Assembly: GCA_023392475.1 (NCBI GenBank)
Contig: JAEVZA010000099.1
Span: forward strand, 1 to 14,029
Direction: 5' to 3'
Source of the DNA: Actinomycetes bacterium
GTDB lineage: Bacteria; Actinomycetota; Acidimicrobiia; Acidimicrobiales; Microtrichaceae
Length of the DNA: 14,029 nt
Below are positions 1 through 6,576 of this stretch, one piece after another. Both the position numbers and the translations under genes were made by a program. The notes under the pieces are model-generated. The model saw nothing but the letters and a program-made list of their open reading frames with translations. It did not search any database and had not been told where the DNA came from. Position 1 is the stretch's first letter; every line of letters begins with the position of its first letter.

Positions 1-105
1 CAATTTTCTCCCCCTCCCCCCCCCCGGGGCGGGGCGGGGGGCCCCCCCCCCGGGCCCGACGTCGTCCCACCCCTCGCCCCACCCCCCCCCGGAACGGAGG
101 CCACC
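1..105. other. G/C homopolymer tract at window edge
   Basis: The first 60 bases are almost pure C and G runs: about 10 Cs, then G4-C-G4-C-G6, then 10 Cs, then GGGCCC. They are preceded by a short AT patch (bases 2-7). No reading frame of an upstream gene such as ahpC is visible. The tract could form a strong hairpin, or a G-quadruplex on either strand. An assembly or sequencing artefact at a contig end is at least as likely. The ribosome binding site of the next gene (GGAGG, 96-100) closes the region. Confidence 0.5.
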
Positions 106-1689
106 GTGCTCGACGCCGGCATCGCCACGCAGCTGCGCACCCACCTCGAGAAGATCACCCGGCCCGTCGTCCTCCGCAGCTCGCTCGACGACGGCCCCAA
201 GTCCCGTGAGCTCGCCGAGCTGCTCGACGAGGTCGCGGCGATGTCGCCGCGGATCACCGTCGAGCGCACCGACGACGACGACCGTCGCCCGAGCTTCGAG
301 ATCGCCCGCGCCGGCACCGACGTCGCCGTGCGGTTCGCCGGCATCCCGCTCGGCCACGAGTTCACGTCGCTCGTCCTGGCCCTCCTCCAGGTCGGCGGCC
401 ACCCGTCGACCGCGAGCGAGGAGACCGTGCGCCGCATCGAGGAGCTCCCCGGCGACCTGCACTTCGAGACCTACTTCTCGCTCTCGTGCCAGAACTGCCC
501 CGACGTGGTGCAGGCGCTCAACCTGATGAGCGTCCTGAACGCGGACGTCCGCCACACCGCCATCGACGGCGCGCTGTTCCAGGACGAGGTCGAGTCGCGC
601 CAGGTCATGGCCGTCCCGGCGGTGTTCCTCAACGGCGAGCCGTGGGAGTCGGGCCGGATGACGCTCGAGGACATCGTCGACCGGCTCGACACCGGCGCCG
701 ACGAGCGCCGGGCCGAGGAGCTCGCCACGCGCGGCACCTTCGACGTGCTCGTCGTCGGCGGCGGGCCCGCCGGTGCGTCGGCCGCCGTGTACGCGGCTCG
801 GAAGGGCATCGCCACCGGCGTCGTCGCCGAGCGCTTCGGCGGCCAGGTCCTCGACACCACGTCGATCGAGAACCTCATCTCGGTGCCGTACACCGAGGGC
901 CCGAAGCTGGTGGGCGCGCTCGAGCAGCACGTGCACGAGTACGACGTCGACGTCATGTCCCGCCAGCGTGCCGTGCGCCTGGTCCCGGCCGACGAGCCCG
1001 GCGGCGAGGTGGGCGTCGAGCTCGAGAACGGCGCCGTGCTCCGGTCGCGCACCGTCGTCCTGTCCACCGGCGCCCGGTGGCGGAGCATGGGCGTGCCCGG
1101 CGAGCAGGAGTACCGCAACAAGGGCGTCACCTCCTGCCCCCACTGCGACGGCCCGCTGTTCAAGGGCAAGCGCGTGGCCGTGGTCGGTGGCGGGAACTCG
1201 GGCGTCGAGGCGGCGATCGACCTCGCCGGCATCGTGCGCCACGTCACGCTGATCGAGTTCGACGACCGGCTCCGTGCCGACGAGGTCCTGCAGCGGAAGC
1301 TGCGCAGCCTCCCGAACGTCGAGGTGCTCGTCAGCTCGCTGACGACCGAGGTGCTCGGCGACGGCGACCGGGTGGTCGGGCTGACCGTCGAGGACCGGAC
1401 GACCGGCACGGCGCGCACCGTCGAGCTCGACGGCGTGTTCGTCCAGATCGGCCTCCTCCCGAACACCGAGTGGCTCGAGGGCACCGTCGCCCTGTCGCCC
1501 CGCAAGGAGGTCGAGATCGACGAGCGCGGCCAGACGTCGGTGCCCGGCGTGTTCGCCGCCGGCGACTGCACCACGGTCCCGTTCAAGCAGATCGTGATCG
1601 CCATGGGCGCCGGCGCCACCGCCTCGCTCAGCGCGTTCGACCACCTCATCCGCACGAGCGCCCCGGCGGACGAGCCCGTCCCGGCGTAG
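106..1689 (+). CDS. ahpF: Alkyl hydroperoxide reductase subunit F (AhpF)
   Basis: This is the flavoprotein disulfide reductase that passes electrons from NAD(P)H through FAD and two CxxC centres to the cytosolic peroxidase AhpC. The 527-residue length is close to the usual ~520. In order: an N-terminal tandem thioredoxin-like domain (about 1-200) with the redox pair C128-QN-C131; the FAD Rossmann motif GGGPAG (218-223); the thioredoxin-reductase active site C344-PH-C347 followed by DG; the NAD(P)-binding motif GGGNSG (361-366); and the C-terminal FAD motif AAGDC (484-488). All catalytic cysteines are present, so it should be active. The GTG start at 106 has GGAGG five bases upstream. oxyR follows after 40 bp on the same strand, suggesting one peroxide-response transcript. 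The usual partner ahpC is absent and would have to lie beyond the left edge or elsewhere. A plain thioredoxin reductase is excluded by the N-terminal domain. Confidence 0.97.
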   Translation: MLDAGIATQLRTHLEKITRPVVLRSSLDDGPKSRELAELLDEVAAMSPRITVERTDDDDRRPSFEIARAGTDVAVRFAGIPLGHEFTSLVLALLQVGGHPSTASEETVRRIEELPGDLHFETYFSLSCQNCPDVVQALNLMSVLNADVRHTAIDGALFQDEVESRQVMAVPAVFLNGEPWESGRMTLEDIVDRLDTGADERRAEELATRGTFDVLVVGGGPAGASAAVYAARKGIATGVVAERFGGQVLDTTSIENLISVPYTEGPKLVGALEQHVHEYDVDVMSRQRAVRLVPADEPGGEVGVELENGAVLRSRTVVLSTGARWRSMGVPGEQEYRNKGVTSCPHCDGPLFKGKRVAVVGGGNSGVEAAIDLAGIVRHVTLIEFDDRLRADEVLQRKLRSLPNVEVLVSSLTTEVLGDGDRVVGLTVEDRTTGTARTVELDGVFVQIGLLPNTEWLEGTVALSPRKEVEIDERGQTSVPGVFAAGDCTTVPFKQIVIAMGAGATASLSAFDHLIRTSAPADEPVPA

Positions 1690-1729
1690 CGTCCGGGCTC
1701 GGGATGGGCGGCACCACGGGTCGAGGGGC

Positions 1730-2653
1730 ATGAACCTCCAGGAGCTGCGGTACCTCGTCGCCGTCGCCGACCACGGCCACTTCGGCCGGGCGGCGGCGGC
1801 CTGCTACGTCAGCCAGCCGACGCTGTCGACGCAGCTCCGCAAGCTGGAGCGCGAGCTCGGCGTCGAGCTCGTGGAGCGGACCCCGCGCGGCGCGCTGCTC
1901 ACGGCCACCGGCGAGCGCGTCGTCGAGCGTGCCCGCGCGGTGCTGAACGAGACGGACGCGATCGCCGACATCGCCGCGCAGTCCCGCGACCCCGGGTCGG
2001 GCACGGTCCGGATCGGGCTGTTCCCGACGCTGTCGTCGTACCTCCTCCCGCACGTCGTGCCCGCGCTGCACGAGCGGTTCCCGCACCTCGACCTCCGGTT
2101 GGTGGAGGAGAAGACCGACGACCTCCTCGCGCTCCTGCGCCAGGGCCGCCTCGACGGGGTGCTCGCGGCGACGCCCGTCGACGACGGCTCGCTCGAGCAC
2201 GTCGAGGTCCTCACCGAGCGGTTCCTCCTCGCGGTCCCCGCGGGCAACCCGCTCGCCACCGCCGGCGGACCGGTCGACGTGGCCGCGCTGGCGGACCAGC
2301 CGGTGCTGCTGCTCGACGAGGGCCACTGCCTGCGGGACCAGGCGCTGTCGGTGTGCCGACTGGTCGGCGCGTCGGAGCAGCCGGGGTTCCGCGCCACCAG
2401 CCTCGAGACGCTCCGGTACATGGTCGCCTCCGACGCCGGCGTGACGCTCCTGCCGGAGCTCGCGGTCCGGCCGCCCGTCCCGCCGTCCGACGACGTCGTG
2501 CTCCTGCCGTTCGCCGAGCCGTCGCCGCACCGGGACGTCGCGCTGTTCTGGCGGCGGACGAGCGGCCAGGCCGACCTGCTGCGGCAGGTGGCGGCGGTGA
2601 TCGCCGAGGCGGTCGCCCCCGTCCTCGCCGACCCCCTCCCCCTCACCCCCTGA
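1730..2653 (+). CDS. oxyR: Hydrogen peroxide-sensing LysR-type regulator OxyR
   Basis: This is a 307-residue LysR-family transcription factor with an N-terminal winged helix-turn-helix (about 1-60; MNLQELRYLVAVADHGHFGR, then SQPTLSTQLRKLE) and a periplasmic-binding-protein-like sensor domain (about 90-300). Within the sensor domain, EGHCLRDQALSVC places cysteines at 200 and 209. The spacing and context match C199/C208 of E. coli OxyR, which form the peroxide-induced disulfide, so it is OxyR rather than a generic LysR. The ATG at 1730 is preceded by a GAGGGG-like ribosome site. It lies 40 bp after ahpF and probably controls ahpF and possibly itself. I saw no clear ATAG-N7-CTAT OxyR half-sites in the short upstream spacer. 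The C-terminus is proline-rich and ends next to a dyad repeat. Confidence 0.95.
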   Translation: MNLQELRYLVAVADHGHFGRAAAACYVSQPTLSTQLRKLERELGVELVERTPRGALLTATGERVVERARAVLNETDAIADIAAQSRDPGSGTVRIGLFPTLSSYLLPHVVPALHERFPHLDLRLVEEKTDDLLALLRQGRLDGVLAATPVDDGSLEHVEVLTERFLLAVPAGNPLATAGGPVDVAALADQPVLLLDEGHCLRDQALSVCRLVGASEQPGFRATSLETLRYMVASDAGVTLLPELAVRPPVPPSDDVVLLPFAEPSPHRDVALFWRRTSGQADLLRQVAAVIAEAVAPVLADPLPLTP

Positions 2654-2667
2654 GCGACCCGAACCGT

Positions 2668-2716
2668 GTTCTGACGATTGTTCGTGCTGCCTGGCAGCGC
2701 GGATCGTCATGGGAAC
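2668..2716 (+). repeat. 49-bp imperfect dyad repeat, copy A
   Basis: This is an intergenic element between the convergent oxyR and phosphoesterase genes. Its arms pair GTTC/GAAC at the ends, then TGACGAT with ATCGTCA, then GTGCTG with CAGCGC (one wobble) around a CCTGG loop. There is a small internal asymmetry (TGTT against G) and a bulge near the outer end. A second copy, inverted, is at 11119-11167. About 45 of 49 positions agree, and the differences are concentrated in the loop and one bulge base. There is no T-tract, so it is not a classical rho-independent terminator. Confidence 0.8.
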
Positions 2717-2743
2717 GACCGGGAACGGGTTGCGGCCCGGCTG

Positions 2744-2767
2744 AGCCGCGAGCGCGCTCGCGTGGCT
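2744..2767. terminator. Candidate hairpin between convergent oxyR and phosphoesterase genes
   Basis: A perfect 16-bp palindrome (CGCGAGCGCGCTCGCG, 2747-2762) gives a 6-bp GC stem with a CGCG tetraloop. A flanking AGCC/GGCT match can form in an alternative register. It touches the stop codon of the - strand gene (2766-2768) and lies about 90 bases after the oxyR stop, so it could end transcription from both sides. No U-tract follows, so the terminator call is tentative. Confidence 0.35.
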
Positions 2768-4286
2768 ACGGCGTGACGGAGCCGCCGGTGGCCCAGGTGT
2801 CGGCGAGCGACGACGAGTCCGAGGACACGCCGATGCGCTCGAAGTACCCCGCCTCCAGCGCCTCGAGCAGGTCGTTGCCCGGCCCGCCCACCTGCATGCC
2901 GGGTGCGATCACCTGCGCGCTCCCGTCGCACCGGTTGGTCGGCGCCCGCAGCGGCAGCCCGTCGAGGTCGAAGACCTCGGGATCGGGGTCCGTCGCGCCC
3001 AGCGACGCGCCGATGTTGTTCGCCGCCCGGTCGCGCGGCGTGAGCCACCAACCGGAGCCCGACGAGCCCTCCGCCGGCGCACCGAGGTAGCGCCACTCGA
3101 GGAACCGCATGATCGACGTGTGGTCGTAGAGCCGGTGGTCGACGAAGCCGGGCCGCGCGTACGGCGAGGCGAGGATCGTCGGCACGCGGAAGCCGGCCTG
3201 CCCGAAGTTGTCGTCGTCGATCGGCGACTCGAGGAGGTCGGGCAGCACCGGCGGCGCGACGTGGTCGAAGAACCCGCCCCACTCGTCGTAGGTGAGCACG
3301 AACAACCCGCGCTCCCAGTGCGGCGATCGGACGAAGGCCCGGAAGACGTCGCGCAGGAACCGCTGCCCGGCCGCGGGATCACAGAGCGGGTGGTCGTCCG
3401 CCTGCCACCACGGGAGGTACGGCGGGTCGAGGAAGGTGACCGCGGGGAGCTTCCCGTTCTGGCACGAGGAGAAGTACTCGTCGATCGGCGACATGATCGG
3501 CGCCATGCGGCCGCCGTAGAAGGCGAGCGACGGCAGGTCGGCGGAGTACGACCGCACCTTCACGCCCGCGGCGCGCAGGCGGTCCCAGATCGTCGGCCAC
3601 TGGTGGCCGCCCTCCTTGATCGGGATGTAGTTGTTCTTGTAGCCGCCGGACTGCGCGCCGTGCAGGTAGCGGCGGTTGGTCTGCGTCGGACCGAGCAGCG
3701 ACGCGTGGTACCGGTCGAAGGTCGTGAAGCGCCGCACCATGCGGGCGTGGAACGGCAGGTCCTCGGCCTCCTGGTAGCCGAGGGCCAGCAGGTCGTTGCC
3801 GCTCGCCGGCGCGAGGAAGCCGTGGTCCCGCTCCGCCCGGCCCGCCACCCAGCCGTGGCCCGGGTCGTTGAACGTGCAGCCCCGGTAGCCGACCGGCGAG
3901 GTCCCGCCCCCCATCGAGAAGGTCGCCACCGGGTTGCCGTCGGCATCCGGGTAGGCCTGCGCCGGGCGGGCGTCGATCGAGAACCCGTCGCCGTAGTTGC
4001 GCCGGCCCCGCTCGAGGTACCCCTCGTCGGTGCTGGTCCAGCCGAGGAAGTGGTCGAACGACCGGTTCTCCATCATGAGGATGACGACGTGGTCGATCGG
4101 CGCCTCGGACGCCGCGAGGTCGAGCATCGACCCGCCGGGCAGCGCGCCCGGCACGTACTCCTCACCGCCGCTCCCCCGGCTCGGCGGCACGCACGCGCTC
4201 GCGGTCGCGCCCAGCGCGGCCGCGGCGCCGATCGCTCCGCCGACGCGCAGGAAGCTGCGGCGGTCCATCGCGTCCATCGCCCCCAT
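2766..4286 (-). CDS. Tat-exported phosphoesterase (phospholipase C / acid phosphatase family, PF04185)
   Basis: This 506-residue protein belongs to the bacterial phospholipase C / AcpA acid phosphatase superfamily, which hydrolyses phosphoester bonds outside the cytoplasm. The twin-arginine signal has R9-R10-SFLR, then an Ala/Gly-rich hydrophobic stretch ending at A31-C32. C32 sits in a weak lipobox-like ASAC, so lipidation is possible but not certain. Family motifs: DHVVILMMENRSFDHFLGW (65-83, with the metal-binding E73-N74), DRYHASLLGPTQTNRRY (191-207), LTYDEWGGFFDHVAPP (331-346, with D334, E335 and H342), and RVPTILASPYARPGFVDHRLYDHTSIMRFLEWRYL near 367-401. The catalytic set looks intact. 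The ATG at 4286 has a GGAGGAGGG ribosome site eight bases upstream; later ATGs at codons 4 and 7 fit less well. It lies 121 bp downstream of the P450 on the same strand, so it may have its own promoter. The substrate cannot be read from the sequence. Confidence 0.92.
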   Translation of the reverse strand: MGAMDAMDRRSFLRVGGAIGAAAALGATASACVPPSRGSGGEEYVPGALPGGSMLDLAASEAPIDHVVILMMENRSFDHFLGWTSTDEGYLERGRRNYGDGFSIDARPAQAYPDADGNPVATFSMGGGTSPVGYRGCTFNDPGHGWVAGRAERDHGFLAPASGNDLLALGYQEAEDLPFHARMVRRFTTFDRYHASLLGPTQTNRRYLHGAQSGGYKNNYIPIKEGGHQWPTIWDRLRAAGVKVRSYSADLPSLAFYGGRMAPIMSPIDEYFSSCQNGKLPAVTFLDPPYLPWWQADDHPLCDPAAGQRFLRDVFRAFVRSPHWERGLFVLTYDEWGGFFDHVAPPVLPDLLESPIDDDNFGQAGFRVPTILASPYARPGFVDHRLYDHTSIMRFLEWRYLGAPAEGSSGSGWWLTPRDRAANNIGASLGATDPDPEVFDLDGLPLRAPTNRCDGSAQVIAPGMQVGGPGNDLLEALEAGYFERIGVSSDSSSLADTWATGGSVTP

Positions 4287-4407
4287 CGCCCGTTCCCTCC
4301 TCCGCCCCCGCCGAGGGGCTGCACCAGTGTGGCGGGGATCGTTGTCCGCGTCACCTCGTCGCGGTGTCGGCTCGACGAACCCGCGGCGAACCTCCGGTGA
4401 CCGCCGG
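4287..4407. other. Intergenic gap between P450 and phosphoesterase genes
   Basis: These 121 bp separate two - strand genes. Apart from the strong ribosome binding site of the phosphoesterase (complement of about 4295-4303), I see no convincing -10/-35 pair or stable terminator. The gap is long enough to hold an independent promoter. Confidence 0.4.
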
Positions 4408-5688
4408 TCAGGCCCGGACGGGGAAGCGGACGTGCAGCTCGTCGGGCGCGGCGAACGCCTCGGCGGGCCCCGGGGAACGGTCGCCGACGAGCTCGGGAGG
4501 GCCGAACCGGGCGAGCAGGGCGCGCAGCGCCTCCTGCAGCTCGACGCGCGCCAGCCCCGCCCCGAGGCAGAAGTGCGGCCCCCAGCCGAACGTGAGGTGC
4601 TCCTTCGCGTTCGCTCGGGTGACGTCGAACCGGTCGGGGTCCTCGAAGGCGCCGGGATCCGAGTTCGCGGTCACGAACGACGCCGCGAGCCGGCCGCCGA
4701 CCGGGAGCGACAGGTCGTCCTGCTCGAAGTCCTCCACCGCGACCCGGCTCAGGCCCGGGATGATCGAGTAGCGCCGGAGCACCTCCTCGACGGCGCCGTC
4801 GAGCAGCGCGCCCGGGTCCGCGGCGACGAGCTCCCAGCTCGGCGGGTGCGCGGCGAACGCCTCGATCGCCCGGGTGAGCTGCCGCTTCGTCGTCTCGCTG
4901 CCGGCGAACACGAACCCGCTGAGCACCGCGGTGACGTCCTCGTCGTCCAGCCGCCCGCCGTCGACCTCGGCGGTGACCAACCCCGACACCAGGTCGTCGG
5001 TCGGCGCCGCCCGGCGCGCCGCGATCAGCTCCGCGGCCCACGTCCGCATCTCCGCGGCCGCGGCCTCGATGTCGTCGGCGTGCGCCGCGATGCGCTCCGG
5101 CACGAACGCGTCGGTGACCGCGGTCGCCCAGCGGGCCAGCAGGTCACGCTCCTCGACCGGGATGCCGAACAGCTCGGCGAACACCTCGGGCGGCAGCGGC
5201 GACGCCACCGCCGAGACGAACTCGCACCCGCCGTCCGAGGCCACGACGTCGTCGGCGAGCCGGGCAGCCACCGACGCGGCGACCGGGCGCAGCCGCTCGA
5301 CGCTCCGCGGGGTGAACGCCGCGGCGAGGAGGCCACGGAAGCGCCGGTGGTCCTCGCCGTGCCGGCGGAACAGCGGGGTCAGCTGGTGGGCGGTCCGCTC
5401 CGCGAGCCCGGCGGCCACCATGTCGTCGGTGAACGAGCGGGTGGAGAGCCGCCGGTCGCGCAGCACCGAGCGGGCCCCCTCGAAGCCGAGCACGAGGGGC
5501 AGCGCCCCGCCCTGCTCGTCGATGCCCTCGGCCCACCAGTGGCTCGCTGCGCAGCGGCGCAGCTCGGCGTCGCCGTCGACGAGGAAGGCGGCCACGTCGA
5601 GCGCGGCCGGTCCGCCGGCATCGCCGGCATCGCCGGCATCGGCGTCGGGCGCGCCGGCATCGGCGTCGGGTCCGTCGGGATCGGCCAC
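4408..5688 (-). CDS. Cytochrome P450 monooxygenase
   Basis: This is a soluble, bacterial class I-type P450 of 426 residues that would use external ferredoxin and ferredoxin reductase. No redox partner is encoded nearby. Motifs: the C-helix region H110-GEDHRRFR118; the I-helix oxygen-activation motif AGSETT (262-267); ExxR of the K-helix (E302-R305); a perf-type region around DPDRFDV (350-356); and the heme loop FGWGPHFCLGAG (368-379) with axial ligand C374. All are intact. The N-terminus is unusual: about 30 Asp/Ala/Gly/Pro residues encoded by short tandem repeats (5614-5670) precede the P450 fold. The GTG at 5688 is the first possible start after an in-frame TGA, which is the stop of the upstream PAS gene 18 bp away, so the two are probably co-transcribed. 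The ribosome site is weak, suggesting translational coupling. Substrate unknown; hydroxylation of a terpenoid, steroid or fatty acid would be a guess only. Confidence 0.95.
   Translation of the reverse strand: MADPDGPDADAGAPDADAGDAGDAGGPAALDVAAFLVDGDAELRRCAASHWWAEGIDEQGGALPLVLGFEGARSVLRDRRLSTRSFTDDMVAAGLAERTAHQLTPLFRRHGEDHRRFRGLLAAAFTPRSVERLRPVAASVAARLADDVVASDGGCEFVSAVASPLPPEVFAELFGIPVEERDLLARWATAVTDAFVPERIAAHADDIEAAAAEMRTWAAELIAARRAAPTDDLVSGLVTAEVDGGRLDDEDVTAVLSGFVFAGSETTKRQLTRAIEAFAAHPPSWELVAADPGALLDGAVEEVLRRYSIIPGLSRVAVEDFEQDDLSLPVGGRLAASFVTANSDPGAFEDPDRFDVTRANAKEHLTFGWGPHFCLGAGLARVELQEALRALLARFGPPELVGDRSPGPAEAFAAPDELHVRFPVRA
5614..5670. repeat. Short tandem repeats at the 5' end of the P450 gene
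   Basis: Three back-to-back copies of the 9-mer GCCGGCATC (5614-5640) run into a 21-bp unit that repeats once: GCCGGCATCGGCGTCGGG at 5632-5649 and again at 5653-5670. In the protein they give DAG repeats and a doubled PDADAG segment. The copies are nearly exact at the DNA level and the unit lengths are multiples of three, so replication slippage would change length without a frameshift. Confidence 0.85.
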
Positions 5689-5706
5689 CGCCGCATGCTC
5701 GCGCGG

Positions 5707-6480
5707 TCAGGCGCCGGCGGTCGGCGCCGACGCGTGCACCGCGTAGTACATGGGCTCGCCGGCGTGGTCACGCACGAGCGACGACGTCAGCCGCGCGGTC
5801 GACGGACCGGTCGGGCGCGCCGCCGAGAGGCGGAGGGTGCGCTCCGACAGCCCCTCCCCCCGCAGCAGCGCCGAGCCGTCGCCGTCCACGAGGTACCGGT
5901 CGTCGAGGTGCACGAGGTCGGCCAGCCGGGCGCCGCGCAGCTCGACCGTGCGGCCGAGCAGCTCGACGCCGAACTGCACGTTGGCGCGCAGGATGCGGCC
6001 GTCGAGCGACACCTGGGCCATGCCGATCGCGGCGTGGTCGAACATGGCCGACACCCGCTCGGCGGCCTCGTCGAAGATCGCCGTGCTCGGTCGCACCTGG
6101 TGCGCCGGCCGGCCGGACACGACGAGCACGAGCTCGCCCGACGCCAGCTCGACGTTGGAGGCGATGCACTCGAGGTCGATCCACCGGCCGTCGGCGTGCG
6201 CCATCCGGTACACCACCGGCTCCTTGACGCCCGGGCCGGTCGCCTGGGCGCTCACGAGGAGCTCCATGCCGAGCGAGATGTCGTCGGGGTGGCAGAGGTC
6301 GGCGCCGTGCCGGCCCACCCAGTCGCCCGGCTCGAACCCGAGCACGCGCCGCACGGCGGCGTTGACCCGCAGGACGTGACCGGCGCTGTCGAACACCGCC
6401 ACCACCTCGGCGACGTGGTCGACGACGGCCGCGACGACGTCGTCCGCCCGCTCCGGTCGTGCATCGCCCACCGCGCCCAC
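5707..6480 (-). CDS. Tandem PAS-domain sensor protein without output domain
   Basis: This 257-residue soluble protein is made of two PAS domains. PAS1 is at about 17-125 (VAEVVAVFDSAGHVLRVNAA, LCHPDD at 62-67, then YRMAHADGRWIDLECIASNV as the PAC part). PAS2 is at about 143-250 (FDHAAIGMAQVSLDGRILRAN, then LVHLDD at 189-194). PAS domains bind small ligands or cofactors, or mediate dimerisation; which applies here cannot be read. No histidine kinase, GGDEF, EAL or DNA-binding region follows: the frame ends at TGA 5707-5709. The likely start is the GTG at 6480, with GGGAGG three bases upstream; the in-frame GTG at 6471 is an alternative. Longer upstream reading is unlikely because it would run through the divergent promoter region and the secreted gene on the other strand. 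The P450 gene begins 18 bp downstream in the same frame, so the two may act together. Confidence 0.85.
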   Translation of the reverse strand: MGAVGDARPERADDVVAAVVDHVAEVVAVFDSAGHVLRVNAAVRRVLGFEPGDWVGRHGADLCHPDDISLGMELLVSAQATGPGVKEPVVYRMAHADGRWIDLECIASNVELASGELVLVVSGRPAHQVRPSTAIFDEAAERVSAMFDHAAIGMAQVSLDGRILRANVQFGVELLGRTVELRGARLADLVHLDDRYLVDGDGSALLRGEGLSERTLRLSAARPTGPSTARLTSSLVRDHAGEPMYYAVHASAPTAGA

Positions 6481-6517
6481 GGACCTCCCGTCGGCACGAA
6501 CCCGCCGGAGATGAGCA

Positions 6518-6546
6518 CGTGACGATCCGGTTGCGGAACCGTCACG
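6518..6546. promoter_or_regulatory. Dyad in the divergent promoter region
   Basis: Inverted repeat CGTGACG (6518-6524) / CGTCACG (6540-6546) with a 15-base spacer. The spacer also holds GGTT/AACC around GCGG, so a bulged hairpin or a two-half-site operator is possible. It lies 38 bp upstream of the PAS gene start and 31 bp upstream of the secreted-protein start, in the only DNA between these divergent genes. It is therefore well placed to regulate either or both. Confidence 0.5.
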
Positions 6547-6576
6547 ACGGCCGGGCACCTGCCGACAGAGCGGACC

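Noticed and set aside
471..1733. Long open frames on both strands across ahpF (415 and 394 codons)
   Set aside because: They are Arg/Pro/Ser-rich shadows of high-GC coding DNA with no domain signal, while the ahpF frame carries all family motifs.
2641..2710. Small peptide starting MTIRAA-x-QHEQSSE encoded in both copies of the 49-bp repeat, from ATG, with the frame kept
   Set aside because: Neither ATG has a ribosome binding site, similarity stops at the repeat boundary, and the downstream frame overlaps real genes in copy A. The conserved DNA is better explained by the dyad structure.
3120..6522. Very long + strand open frames across the phosphoesterase, P450 and PAS genes (up to 841 codons)
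   Set aside because: Composition is typical of antisense frames in high-GC genes, and all recognisable motifs lie on the - strand.
6481..6576. c-di-AMP (ydaO-type) riboswitch upstream of the Rpf-like gene
   Set aside because: The region between the divergent genes is under 100 bp, too short for that aptamer, and its conserved motifs are not visible.
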